64,000 nt of DNA. Origin: UBA1479 sp963972065. Lineage in GTDB: Bacteria; Pseudomonadota; Alphaproteobacteria; Rhodospirillales; Casp-alpha2. A model generated the notes under the pieces. That model did not search any database. It saw only the letters and a list, made by a program, of their open reading frames with translations, and had not been told where the DNA came from. Both the position numbers and the translations under genes were made by a program. Where the stretch lies: assembly GCA_963972065.1 (NCBI GenBank), contig CAXAVJ010000001.1, positions 1 to 64,000 of the forward strand, in the 5' to 3' direction. Of the stretch, positions 46,338-54,192 are shown in pieces. Every line of letters starts with the position of its first letter. Position 1 is the stretch's first letter.

Positions 46338-47407
46338 TCGCCGGCTCCCTCGTTCCCAGAGCCGAGACCCATGTCTTCCCATGTGATCGGGGCGCCTTCT
46401 TCGACGTCGCGCTGAACGGTCCGGCTTTCGACTAGGCGAAAGTGCTCGGCCGATATACCGACCGAAGGCCAGGCAAAACGAACATCGGTCGACTTCAGCG
46501 TCGCGCCCTTGGCGATGCCTTTGTCCGCGACCATGCCGGCTTGGCCCGAAACATCGCGGTCCGGCCACTGCCTGACCTTTCCGTCACCCAGCGCCAACCA
46601 GCATTCCCGGACGTTTTCCAGAATGCGTGGGAGGTCTGAAAATGGCGCGGCGGATACGATATCGGCCTCCGGTTGATCGGGGTCTGCGCAAATGCCTTTT
46701 TCCAGAAGGTTGGCGCCCGCTATCGTCGCGGCATACAGCATGAGGTCGCCCCTGTAATGACAGGAAAGCCCGACGGGGATGGAAAGCGCCTGCTTGTAGG
46801 TCGAAATCAGCCTTAGATTATGGATCGCGGCTAGCGAAGGGGTAGGGCCAGGGTGATGGTTGAGAATCATCGGTGCGCCAGCACCGATGATCAGTTCGGT
46901 GGCGCGGCAGGTTTCCGAAAAATAAGCCTCGCCGACATCGAGGATGACCGGCAGCCCGGATTTCGCTGCGTACTCGAGAAGCGGAAGATGATTGATGTAG
47001 TTTCTTGAAAGTTTGATCCCGGCAGCTTTCATGTCTTTCATAAAATCTACGCCCGAGAAGTCAAACACGCTGGCGATGATCGGCATCTTAAGGTCGGCGC
47101 AGGCCCGGAAAATCCGTTCGTAGTCCTTCAGGGGTGTCACGCGCTCTTCGATGAGGGCGCGGTAGTCTTGCGTCTTTTTCCCTGAGGCGTGTGAATACGT
47201 ATGGGTCAGGCCCGTATCCGGTAAGACGACGTCCGCGGAATGCAGAATTTCCGTTTTGAAGACAGGAGCGCCCGCATCGGCGACACGGCTGAGTGACTCC
47301 ATGGCGAGTTCGATATCTTTTTTGAAAAAGGATCCGATTTCGGCGACGAAGACGGTGGGGTGGCTGTCGCCGACCGGCACGTCTCCCAAATGAACGGTGT
47401 CTGTCAT
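46334..47407 (-). CDS. Divergent NeuB-family synthase with C-terminal SAF domain
   Basis: NeuB enzymes condense phosphoenolpyruvate with a six-carbon sugar to make nonulosonic acids. The 357 residues keep the overall order: a TIM barrel starting VFVAEIGSFFKKDIELAMESL and a C-terminal antifreeze-like SAF domain (GIAKGATLKSTDVRFAWP). Several usual motifs are changed. KFQ is KTE near residue 48, the SDH segment is GLSCHYRGD near 214, and EKH is LEKGI near 237. It may use a different acceptor or be a specialised paralogue of the canonical synthase at 55396. The ATG at 47407 leaves 19 bases to the kinase gene. Confidence 0.8.
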   Translation of the reverse strand: MTDTVHLGDVPVGDSHPTVFVAEIGSFFKKDIELAMESLSRVADAGAPVFKTEILHSADVVLPDTGLTHTYSHASGKKTQDYRALIEERVTPLKDYERIFRACADLKMPIIASVFDFSGVDFMKDMKAAGIKLSRNYINHLPLLEYAAKSGLPVILDVGEAYFSETCRATELIIGAGAPMILNHHPGPTPSLAAIHNLRLISTYKQALSIPVGLSCHYRGDLMLYAATIAGANLLEKGICADPDQPEADIVSAAPFSDLPRILENVRECWLALGDGKVRQWPDRDVSGQAGMVADKGIAKGATLKSTDVRFAWPSVGISAEHFRLVESRTVQRDVEEGAPITWEDMGLGSGNEGAGE

Positions 47408-47426
47408 GGATCGTTGGTTTCCGTGG

Positions 47427-48464
47427 TTAGTTCCGGGCCGTCTCGTCTTGGTTAATGTACCAGGCAATTTCTAAAAAATTTTCGGTCTTCTTCGCCAGGT
47501 CGTAGGTGAACCAAGCGGTCTTTGGGTGCCGGGCAAGGCGGAGAATGTTTGCAACATCGCGCGCGGTACGATGCGCGGCCAACGTCATGACAGCGGCGGG
47601 CTGTTTGGGCAGCAGCCCAAGTTGGGCTCCGTATTCAACCGCCGGGCGGACCAGGGTTCGATGGGATGCCTCTGCGTCCATCAGCCCAAGGTAAACCGCG
47701 TGGCGCGCCAACTTGAAAATACCGTGCGCTGCGGCGACGGAGACAGAGTCGCGGCAGATGTCTTCAAGATCGATGATTGTAGGACCTTCGGGGCCCGCGA
47801 TCACATTGCCGTGGTGGAGGTCGCAATGGGTTGGGCTGACGGGCGTGATGTTCGCAACCTTCGCCTGGGACAGAATTGCCGATAGGGCGGGGCGGTCTCC
47901 TACAATGCGGTCCAACGCCGCCGCGGACGGCGCGTTTTCGCCATCATAGGCTAAAAGATCATCAAGGATTTGCGCGAACCTGTCCGGAATGACGGCCAAC
48001 AGAGGCAGCTCTTGGCCTGAATTCGGATTCCCCTCGGTCCACCGTTGAATGGCGGCGAGGACGTTCAGCGCCTCTCGGATAGCATCCATCGCGCCTGCGT
48101 GATCTATAGCGTACTCCTCGCCGGCGGCATAGGCGTAGCAAATCCACGCGCGTTCGCTTTTATAAACATATCCGACGCCGTTCCGAAGCGGGCGGGGCCG
48201 AACCACGTTCACGTCTTCCAGCTCGCTGAAAATTCTGGCCTGCAAGGAAAGCTTCGATGCTGTATCTAAAGCACTTGCTCGTAAAACCCACCGATTGTCC
48301 GACGCGTCGGTAATAACAAAAATCTCACTTGTCCGGTTGAGTTTTTTGACGCGTTTTGCGGCATTTGGATTGGTCAAACCGAAGGCTGTGACTGCGGCCG
48401 CTAAGTCGGGTCCGATCAGACAATTCCACAGAGTTGGCTTTTGGTTCGTTTCAATGGTGAACAT
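47427..48464 (-). CDS. Phosphotransferase family (APH/choline kinase-like) protein
   Basis: The 345-residue protein has a small-molecule kinase fold. The catalytic loop is THCDLHHGNVIAG near residue 218, and the metal-binding motif is TIIDLEDICRDS near 235. WVLRASALDTASKLSLQA near residue 60 probably carries the ATP-contacting segment. In glycan loci such kinases phosphorylate sugars, choline or ethanolamine-like groups. It sits between a NeuB-like gene and a nuclease-like gene. Substrate unknown; antibiotic phosphorylation is unlikely in this context. Confidence 0.78.
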   Translation of the reverse strand: MFTIETNQKPTLWNCLIGPDLAAAVTAFGLTNPNAAKRVKKLNRTSEIFVITDASDNRWVLRASALDTASKLSLQARIFSELEDVNVVRPRPLRNGVGYVYKSERAWICYAYAAGEEYAIDHAGAMDAIREALNVLAAIQRWTEGNPNSGQELPLLAVIPDRFAQILDDLLAYDGENAPSAAALDRIVGDRPALSAILSQAKVANITPVSPTHCDLHHGNVIAGPEGPTIIDLEDICRDSVSVAAAHGIFKLARHAVYLGLMDAEASHRTLVRPAVEYGAQLGLLPKQPAAVMTLAAHRTARDVANILRLARHPKTAWFTYDLAKKTENFLEIAWYINQDETARN

Positions 48465-48488
48465 GTGGAGGAAGGTTGCCGCCCGGCG

Positions 48489-49070
48489 TCAGAGTGTTGA
48501 AATCAATTTCCGGCCAGCCGGTGTCGACACGAGCTTCAGAAAGCATTCACGGACGATCTTGGCGTCTTCGAGGGCATTATGACGTTCCGTAGAGGCAGTG
48601 GCTCGGCCGACGTAAGCCTCCCGGTCGACCATTGGGGGAACTCCGGTGCAGCGGAAAAGGGTATTCAGGTCAATGAAGGCGAAATGATGCAAGTAGTCGG
48701 GCAGGTCGTGCAGGGCATGGAATTGCACGGCCTCCTCGGACTTGTGTTTGAAGATTTCCAGAAACAGGGTGATGTCCTGGGCTAGGCCGGCGGAGACGAC
48801 GAAGACCTTTTCTCCGCCGGAATAGGACTCCAGAAATTTCTGCAACTCGAGATAACCTTGACGGCCTGAAATGGACCGGTCGGGATCAATCTTGGAAAGG
48901 ACGTTTTTTCTCAGCCAGTCTGTCACTTGAGATGGATCGTAATCGTTGAAAGCCAGATATAGCTCCTGGCCGTCCAACGTAACGAGGCCGAGCGCCACGA
49001 GTGTCGTATAGGCGTGTTCGCCCGTGAACTCCGTGTCGATGAAGACGATCTTCTTTTCGATACCGCGCAA
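48489..49070 (-). CDS. DEDDh 3'-5' exonuclease-like protein
   Basis: The 193-residue protein has the exonuclease motifs in order: VFIDTEFTGEHAY (Exo I, Asp/Glu) near residue 10, VSAGLAQDITLF (Exo II) near 92 and STERHNALEDAKIV (Exo III, His and Asp) near 155. This matches the DnaQ/oligoribonuclease fold. No gene in the surrounding polysaccharide operon obviously needs a nuclease. A TTG start is used because no in-frame ATG is near the motif. Whether it acts on RNA, DNA or a small phosphodiester is unknown. Confidence 0.75.
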   Translation of the reverse strand: MRGIEKKIVFIDTEFTGEHAYTTLVALGLVTLDGQELYLAFNDYDPSQVTDWLRKNVLSKIDPDRSISGRQGYLELQKFLESYSGGEKVFVVSAGLAQDITLFLEIFKHKSEEAVQFHALHDLPDYLHHFAFIDLNTLFRCTGVPPMVDREAYVGRATASTERHNALEDAKIVRECFLKLVSTPAGRKLISTL

Positions 49071-49089
49071 GGTTACCGTCCCGGTCCCG

Positions 49090-49806
49090 TTATTTCACGA
49101 TGTAGGCAGTTGGGAGACGGACGGTCGGGATCTGTTTGATCGGCCTGTTGCCGACGTACTTGTCGACGATGTCGCTCTCGTTTGGCGAGACCTGGTGGTT
49201 GTAATGATCCATGACGAGAATTCCTCCGGTCACCAGACGCGGCCAAAAATGCTCAAGGCAAGTTTCCATGACGTGGTTGATCCCGCAGTCGAGATAGATC
49301 AGCTTGTAGCGACAATGCGGGTTCTGTTCGAAAAAGCCGGGAAGATCCTTTGTCAGGTCGAGCTTGTTGATCGCGGTGAACCCGTCGAGCCCCTGAACCT
49401 CGATCAGTTTCTTTAGGCGCTCGTAATTGCCCACGTACATCGGTTCGCCCTTCGAGGATTCGTATTCTTCTCGGTGCATGCCCTTGAACCAATCGAACCC
49501 ATGCACTTCGGTGTAGTTGTTACTTTCGAACAACTGGACCAACTTGGCGAACAGAAGTAGCGTGCGGCCTTTGGACGATCCGATGTCAGCGATATGACCG
49601 GCAACGTCGTGAACTTGTTTGTAGATTTCATAGAACCCCAACGTGCGAGCTAAATTTGGCGCGCCGACATAGGCCGGGTAATTGAAGATAAGATCCTTTG
49701 GCGTGTCGTAAAGGTCATCCAACTGAGAGATAAATGCGAAGTAAGTTTCGTCCTGATCATCAAGTTTGGCGTTGACCGGGCGGTTCTTAATCCTGGATTT
49801 GAGCAT
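49090..49806 (-). CDS. TylF-like class I methyltransferase
   Basis: The 238-residue protein has motif I as HIADIGSSKGRTLLLFAKL near residue 71 and EVHGFDWFKGM near 99. LIYLDCGINHVMETCLEHF near 155 and GGILVMDHYNHQ near 183 resemble the metal-dependent macrocin O-methyltransferase (TylF) group. It probably O-methylates a sugar. It has low GC content compared with the left end. It lies 13 bases after the PFTS-motif gene. Confidence 0.72.
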   Translation of the reverse strand: MLKSRIKNRPVNAKLDDQDETYFAFISQLDDLYDTPKDLIFNYPAYVGAPNLARTLGFYEIYKQVHDVAGHIADIGSSKGRTLLLFAKLVQLFESNNYTEVHGFDWFKGMHREEYESSKGEPMYVGNYERLKKLIEVQGLDGFTAINKLDLTKDLPGFFEQNPHCRYKLIYLDCGINHVMETCLEHFWPRLVTGGILVMDHYNHQVSPNESDIVDKYVGNRPIKQIPTVRLPTAYIVK

Positions 49807-49819
49807 CTTTCATGGCCTC

Positions 49820-51418
49820 CTACTGGCCGCGTTTGGTGGGCATCGTCGAGAGCGAGGTTCGGAGCCAGTCTTCTAATTCGGCTTGGTTGAAGAGAACAGG
49901 CACATCACCGGCAAGGGAGAGATGAGCATGAAGCCCCGCGGTCGGATCGTAGTAAACGGCTGGCCGGTCTAGATAGGCACCGGAGGCGGCGGTTGACGTG
50001 AACGGCATGCTGATGGAGGCATCCGTTGCCGTGATTACGCGGTTGGCGTTGATCATGCCGTCGAGCAGAATCGCGTCGTAGTCCTTCACGAGATCAAGAA
50101 ATACCGATGCGCGAGGGCGCAACAACTTGCCGCCCAGATAGCCCTTGGGCTTGTAAACCGGCACGGCGCCGACAGCGCGGATGGCGCGGAAGGAAGCTTC
50201 GACGAAGGCCAGTGCATTGTCGTGGGTCCAGTATGGCCTAGCGAACCCCCTGAGGGCACCGTAGGTTGTCGGCACGGCATCGACGTCGAAGACAGCGACG
50301 CTGGGTTGAGGTGGTGGCGAAAAGTCTTCTGCGCTGTCGGCGAAACCGATCGGCCCCATCATGGTGAAGCGTGCCGTGGGATCGACGCCAGTCATGATTA
50401 GCTCTTTCTTATGGCATTCATCCCATATCACGAACTCGGGCCACGATACTTGGGCGAAGTCCGGCGCCGTTTCGGGGACGCCTGGGTTGCCTGGAATGAA
50501 AACGGAAACGTTCTTGGAATAGAGAATAATCATAACCCGGGTGCCGCGCCGTTCCGCATCGTAGCTCCATAGTGGCCGCACGGTTTTCTGGGTGCTGTTG
50601 AAGCAGGCCTGCATCGGGAGCTGATCGGACGGCACGCGGCGTGCGTATGCCAGCTGAAGACTTTGGCCAAGGAGAAACGGCATCCACCATGCGCCGGTGA
50701 GCCACCTGAGCCCTGCCCACGCGGTCATCAACAAAGCTTGGAAGATGAAGCCGCGCCGGGCGGAATCCGACAAGTCCGGCAGGGTGTGGGAAACCTGTCG
50801 GATTCCCGTCATATCGGCGACAGAAAGATCATCGAAACTGGTGACACGGATTTCTTTTGTTCGCGGGTCCCACAAGTTTGACCGTCGGTACCAGCTGATC
50901 AGATCCCAACGCGTATCGGTGCGGTTCCCGATCAGGGGAAGGTAGTGATCGCGGACACCGGAGAACACGACATGAGGCATGGGAGCACCCCGATCTTGTC
51001 CGGCGCACGGGCGCTTGAGAAGCCGGCGCAGAGTGCCTAGGCTTGCCTTCATCGCCTTGATTTGAAGGCGGAGGAATCCGAACGCCGAACGTAGCGAGGA
51101 AGTCGGCACGCCGCGGGCCTCGAGGGCATCGCGCCAAGCGGGGGGGGCCGAAAGAGTGATCGGACGCGAATCTCCCGCAAGGTGGCAGATCAATTCTGCC
51201 CAAAGACCGCTGTCGCGTGCCGGATCATACATCGATTGCCGCAGGCAGATTTTGGCCTCGGCACGGAATTCGGGTGGTACTAGGCCCAGAAAAGCGTGAT
51301 CGGGAAAGCCGATATCTGAGCTTTTGGGAATATCTTGGAATAATCGGTAATGTTCGACGTCGCGCCCCTGTGCTTGTAGGCGCCGCCACGCCCTTGTCTT
51401 GCGCAGGGCGTCCCGCAT
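49820..51418 (-). CDS. Polysaccharide biosynthesis PFTS-motif protein
   Basis: This 532-residue protein carries SISMPFTSTAASGAYLDRPAVYYDP near residues 475-500, the PFTS motif that names an uncharacterised family in polysaccharide loci. VYKPKGYLGGKL near 432 and DAILLDGMINANRVITATDA near 455 fit a GT-B-like C-terminal domain. A hydrophobic stretch near residue 245-275 may touch the membrane. The ATG at 51418 has AAGGAAG close before it. A GTG at 51445 would add nine residues. Transferase activity is only inferred. Confidence 0.65.
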   Translation of the reverse strand: MRDALRKTRAWRRLQAQGRDVEHYRLFQDIPKSSDIGFPDHAFLGLVPPEFRAEAKICLRQSMYDPARDSGLWAELICHLAGDSRPITLSAPPAWRDALEARGVPTSSLRSAFGFLRLQIKAMKASLGTLRRLLKRPCAGQDRGAPMPHVVFSGVRDHYLPLIGNRTDTRWDLISWYRRSNLWDPRTKEIRVTSFDDLSVADMTGIRQVSHTLPDLSDSARRGFIFQALLMTAWAGLRWLTGAWWMPFLLGQSLQLAYARRVPSDQLPMQACFNSTQKTVRPLWSYDAERRGTRVMIILYSKNVSVFIPGNPGVPETAPDFAQVSWPEFVIWDECHKKELIMTGVDPTARFTMMGPIGFADSAEDFSPPPQPSVAVFDVDAVPTTYGALRGFARPYWTHDNALAFVEASFRAIRAVGAVPVYKPKGYLGGKLLRPRASVFLDLVKDYDAILLDGMINANRVITATDASISMPFTSTAASGAYLDRPAVYYDPTAGLHAHLSLAGDVPVLFNQAELEDWLRTSLSTMPTKRGQ

Positions 51419-51512
51419 CTTCCTTCGACGAAACCAAGCGCACACAGGTTAACGTTGCTTCCGCATTCGATGGGGCTCGGCGCTAGGTGTCATATCTGTG
51501 GGTGCGTGCTTG

Positions 51513-52478
51513 TTATATCTGACCCCAGTCACCCAGCTCTGGCCGGATGGGCTGGATCGGCGTAGAGCAGCCGTTCAGACAATTGAAGCAGAGGGTTCCT
51601 TCGACAGTGCCGTCCAAATGGTGCTGCCTGAGTGCCTTGAATGTCTGACCATGCCAGGCTTCCATCACGGACATGTTCCGCAGATCTTCGAGGGCGAGCA
51701 TGTTTTGATAGTCGTTGCAGCAGGCCCGCATGTATCCCTCGGCGGAAATGTGGAACCGGTTGAACGGGTTTGGGCAGATTTCTGTCTTCGGAGGATCGAA
51801 CGGCAAATGGGGCATCTGCCCGGACTGATTGACCGCTAGATGATGATCAAACTCGTCGACATAGGGTGCGAGAAGTTGTTCCAGTTTTTGGTAGGTATGG
51901 GCGTTGTCCGCGCACTCGACGAACGATACGGCAAGATAAAAGGGGCGGTCGAGCGACTTGCGGTATTCGGAAACGAATTTGATGTTGTTGATCACCAACT
52001 CGAAATGGTCTTTGCCGTGGATCAGCTTGTAAGTTTCAGGATCCCCACCGTTTACGGAGAATTTGATGGAATCGAGGCCAGCATCGATTGTTTTCTTTAG
52101 CCCGTCCTGTTTCGGCAAGGAGCCGTTCGTGGTCGTATATATATAAGTGTAGCCTAATTTTTTGCTGATCCTGACGAACTCGGTGAAGTATTTTGACGTG
52201 AAGGGTTCGGCTCCGGAATACAGTCCCACCTCTTTGGCGCCGGCGTCGTAGGCCTCCGCCATGACACGCTCAAATAATTCCGGATCCAAAACATTTGCTG
52301 GCCGGGTCATCTTGGAATAGGCGCAGAACGTGCAGCCGTGGTTGCACACGTTCGCCATTTCGACAAGCACGACGTGGGGAAAGGGAGGGGTGTCCTGAAA
52401 CGCTGCTTCGAAATGTTCATCGCGGCGCTGCTTAATCAAGCTCTGCTTATTGCCTGTTTCGGTGGCCGTGTCGGTCAT
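51513..52478 (-). CDS. Radical SAM/SPASM domain protein (second)
   Basis: The 321-residue protein has the cluster motif CNHGCTFCAYSKM near residue 44, preceded by VVLVEMANV. GLYSGAEPFTSKYF near residue 83 is the SAM-binding region. The SPASM part contains EICPNPFNRFHIS, YMRACCNDYQN and TLCFNCLNGC near the C-terminus. It differs clearly from the enzyme at 37127. The ATG at 52478 overlaps the methyltransferase stop (ATGA). Its place between a methyltransferase and the PFTS gene suggests action on the nonulosonate or its substituent. Confidence 0.82.
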   Translation of the reverse strand: MTDTATETGNKQSLIKQRRDEHFEAAFQDTPPFPHVVLVEMANVCNHGCTFCAYSKMTRPANVLDPELFERVMAEAYDAGAKEVGLYSGAEPFTSKYFTEFVRISKKLGYTYIYTTTNGSLPKQDGLKKTIDAGLDSIKFSVNGGDPETYKLIHGKDHFELVINNIKFVSEYRKSLDRPFYLAVSFVECADNAHTYQKLEQLLAPYVDEFDHHLAVNQSGQMPHLPFDPPKTEICPNPFNRFHISAEGYMRACCNDYQNMLALEDLRNMSVMEAWHGQTFKALRQHHLDGTVEGTLCFNCLNGCSTPIQPIRPELGDWGQI

Positions 52479-53347
52479 GTTGTTTGCTCCTGAGCCTTGC
52501 GAAGGTGGCGTTCCACCGCAGGGTGCCTGGAAAATACCATAAGTGAGATGCCTTCCCCCGTTTTGCTGGACCTGTCTTTTAAACATTGATGTAGGGGACG
52601 TAGTAGCTTGATCAATAGAAATCCATTGGATTCGAACTCCCCGATCCAATCCCGAGGATAGGAAAACCCATTCTCCCGGATGACAAGAACCACGTGTTCG
52701 CGGGAAATGCGGCAGATATTCGCGATTAGCGGGTAGGAGGGATGGACAAGTTCGACAGTCGCGCCCCGGGTAAACACGATGTCAAAGGATCGGTCGGCTG
52801 CGGCGTCGAGATAGCGCTGCATGAAATCGCGTGTCGCGTTGACCCTTTTGTCGAGGATCGGAAAGTAGTCGATCATCCGCGAGATCGCGTTGATGTTGAT
52901 GTCTACTCCGTGAAGGTTCGTCAGCCCCAAGTCAGCGACTGAGGCGAGGCATCGTCCGCAATTGCAGCCCAGATCTAATACGGGGGCATCGGCGGAGGCA
53001 GCCAATCCGGCGACCTCCGCTGCAAGGTAGCGAATATCTTCCGTTTGCTCGGCATAATTGTCTGGTCGCCCTGGCCCAGATTCATCGGCCCCGGACCAAT
53101 AGACGGCGTCCATCACTCTGGGCCAGAAAGGCAACAGCCGACGAAGCGCACGATTTACCAGCCGCCTCGCGACGTGAACTCCCCGTGCCTGTTCGCCCAG
53201 GGCCTCGGAATAATCGTCTTCGCAGATCACGTATCGCCATAACCAGGTCGGCACCAGGTTGGAGTTGCGCCAACGCTCCGCCCGTCGGAGATCCGTCATG
53301 GCCGCCGGCAGGGAAAACCTTTTGCCGCTGATCACGGGAGATTCCAT
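52475..53347 (-). CDS. Class I SAM-dependent methyltransferase
   Basis: The 290-residue protein has motif I as VLDLGCNCGRCLASVADLG near residue 122 and GVDININAIS near 145. SFDIVFTRGATVELV near 190 is the motif IV region. The N-terminal 115 residues are family-specific and not recognised. The ATG lies 16 bases inside the upstream amidohydrolase gene, so the genes overlap. It is probably a small-molecule or sugar methyltransferase of the tailoring block. Confidence 0.76.
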   Translation of the reverse strand: MESPVISGKRFSLPAAMTDLRRAERWRNSNLVPTWLWRYVICEDDYSEALGEQARGVHVARRLVNRALRRLLPFWPRVMDAVYWSGADESGPGRPDNYAEQTEDIRYLAAEVAGLAASADAPVLDLGCNCGRCLASVADLGLTNLHGVDININAISRMIDYFPILDKRVNATRDFMQRYLDAAADRSFDIVFTRGATVELVHPSYPLIANICRISREHVVLVIRENGFSYPRDWIGEFESNGFLLIKLLRPLHQCLKDRSSKTGEGISLMVFSRHPAVERHLRKAQEQTT

Positions 53348-54192
53348 AACCGCTTCCCCGTTCTGGCGAAAACTTGTTCTTGGTCTTGCGGCGAAAAGCT
53401 GTTGCGCTCCAGGAAAGCGTGGGTTTCGGCGAGCGCCGTGTCGATGTCGATGAAAGGGTGGTCGGAACTAAACATGCAGCGCTCAATGCCCACCTTGCGG
53501 ATGGCAAACGCTAGGTCCTGTTCGACAGAACTGCCCATCCAGAAGGGGATCGACAGTGACATCTCCATGAAAACGTTTGACGCGGCGATCGCGATCGACA
53601 TCGTCTCCAGGACGAGTCTGCCGCCGCTGTGCAGAGCGATGACCGGCGCGCGGGTGACCGCTTCCGCGATTGTAGCCAGCAACCGCACGCCGTTATGCTC
53701 GAAGACCTTGAGAGTTCCGTAACTACAATCGATTGCGATCCACATCCCGATGTCTTCCGCTGCGCGGGCGACGGCGCAGGCTGCGGGGAAGTCGCTGTCG
53801 TCTAGACTCTGCATATAAGGATGGAATTTGATTCCCTTGAAACCCCAATCGGCAGCCCGTTCCAGCTTGGCCCGGGCGTCAGCCGGGCGTGGGTCCAGCA
53901 AAAGGGTGAAGGTCTCATGGAGATCTAGCCAGTCCGGACGCGACGACGATTCGAGAACTCTCTGATCCATGATCATGGCGTTGAAATGAATGCAGCCTTT
54001 GCTGGCCAGCATCGACTTGACATCACCCAATCGCCGGCCGATGTCCAGCGAAGCCATCTCCGTAATCTCCCGCAGCATGCGGTTCAATTCGCTGCGTTGA
54101 TCGGTGTTACCGGTATGGATTTCCGTGCCGACACAGGACGGGTCAGCCAGATGGACCGTAAAGTCGGTGAAGCCCATGGTTTCATACATCAT
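53332..54192 (-). CDS. Amidohydrolase-related TIM-barrel protein
   Basis: The 286 residues fit the amidohydrolase-2 type. GFKGIKFHPYMQSL near residue 117 and APVIALHSGGRLV near 165 give the two later histidines, and CMFSSDHPFIDIDTA near 245 the conserved aspartate. The expected N-terminal HxH appears as TDFTVHL, with the first histidine replaced, so metal binding may differ. These enzymes hydrolyse amides or decarboxylate acids. It lies between an ATP-grasp ligase and a methyltransferase in the tailoring block. Substrate unknown. Confidence 0.75.
   Translation of the reverse strand: MMYETMGFTDFTVHLADPSCVGTEIHTGNTDQRSELNRMLREITEMASLDIGRRLGDVKSMLASKGCIHFNAMIMDQRVLESSSRPDWLDLHETFTLLLDPRPADARAKLERAADWGFKGIKFHPYMQSLDDSDFPAACAVARAAEDIGMWIAIDCSYGTLKVFEHNGVRLLATIAEAVTRAPVIALHSGGRLVLETMSIAIAASNVFMEMSLSIPFWMGSSVEQDLAFAIRKVGIERCMFSSDHPFIDIDTALAETHAFLERNSFSPQDQEQVFARTGKRLWNLP

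Noticed and set aside
48489..49070. A defence or toxin system built around the exonuclease-like gene
   Set aside because: There is no partner antitoxin, reverse transcriptase or other defence gene; all neighbours are carbohydrate genes.
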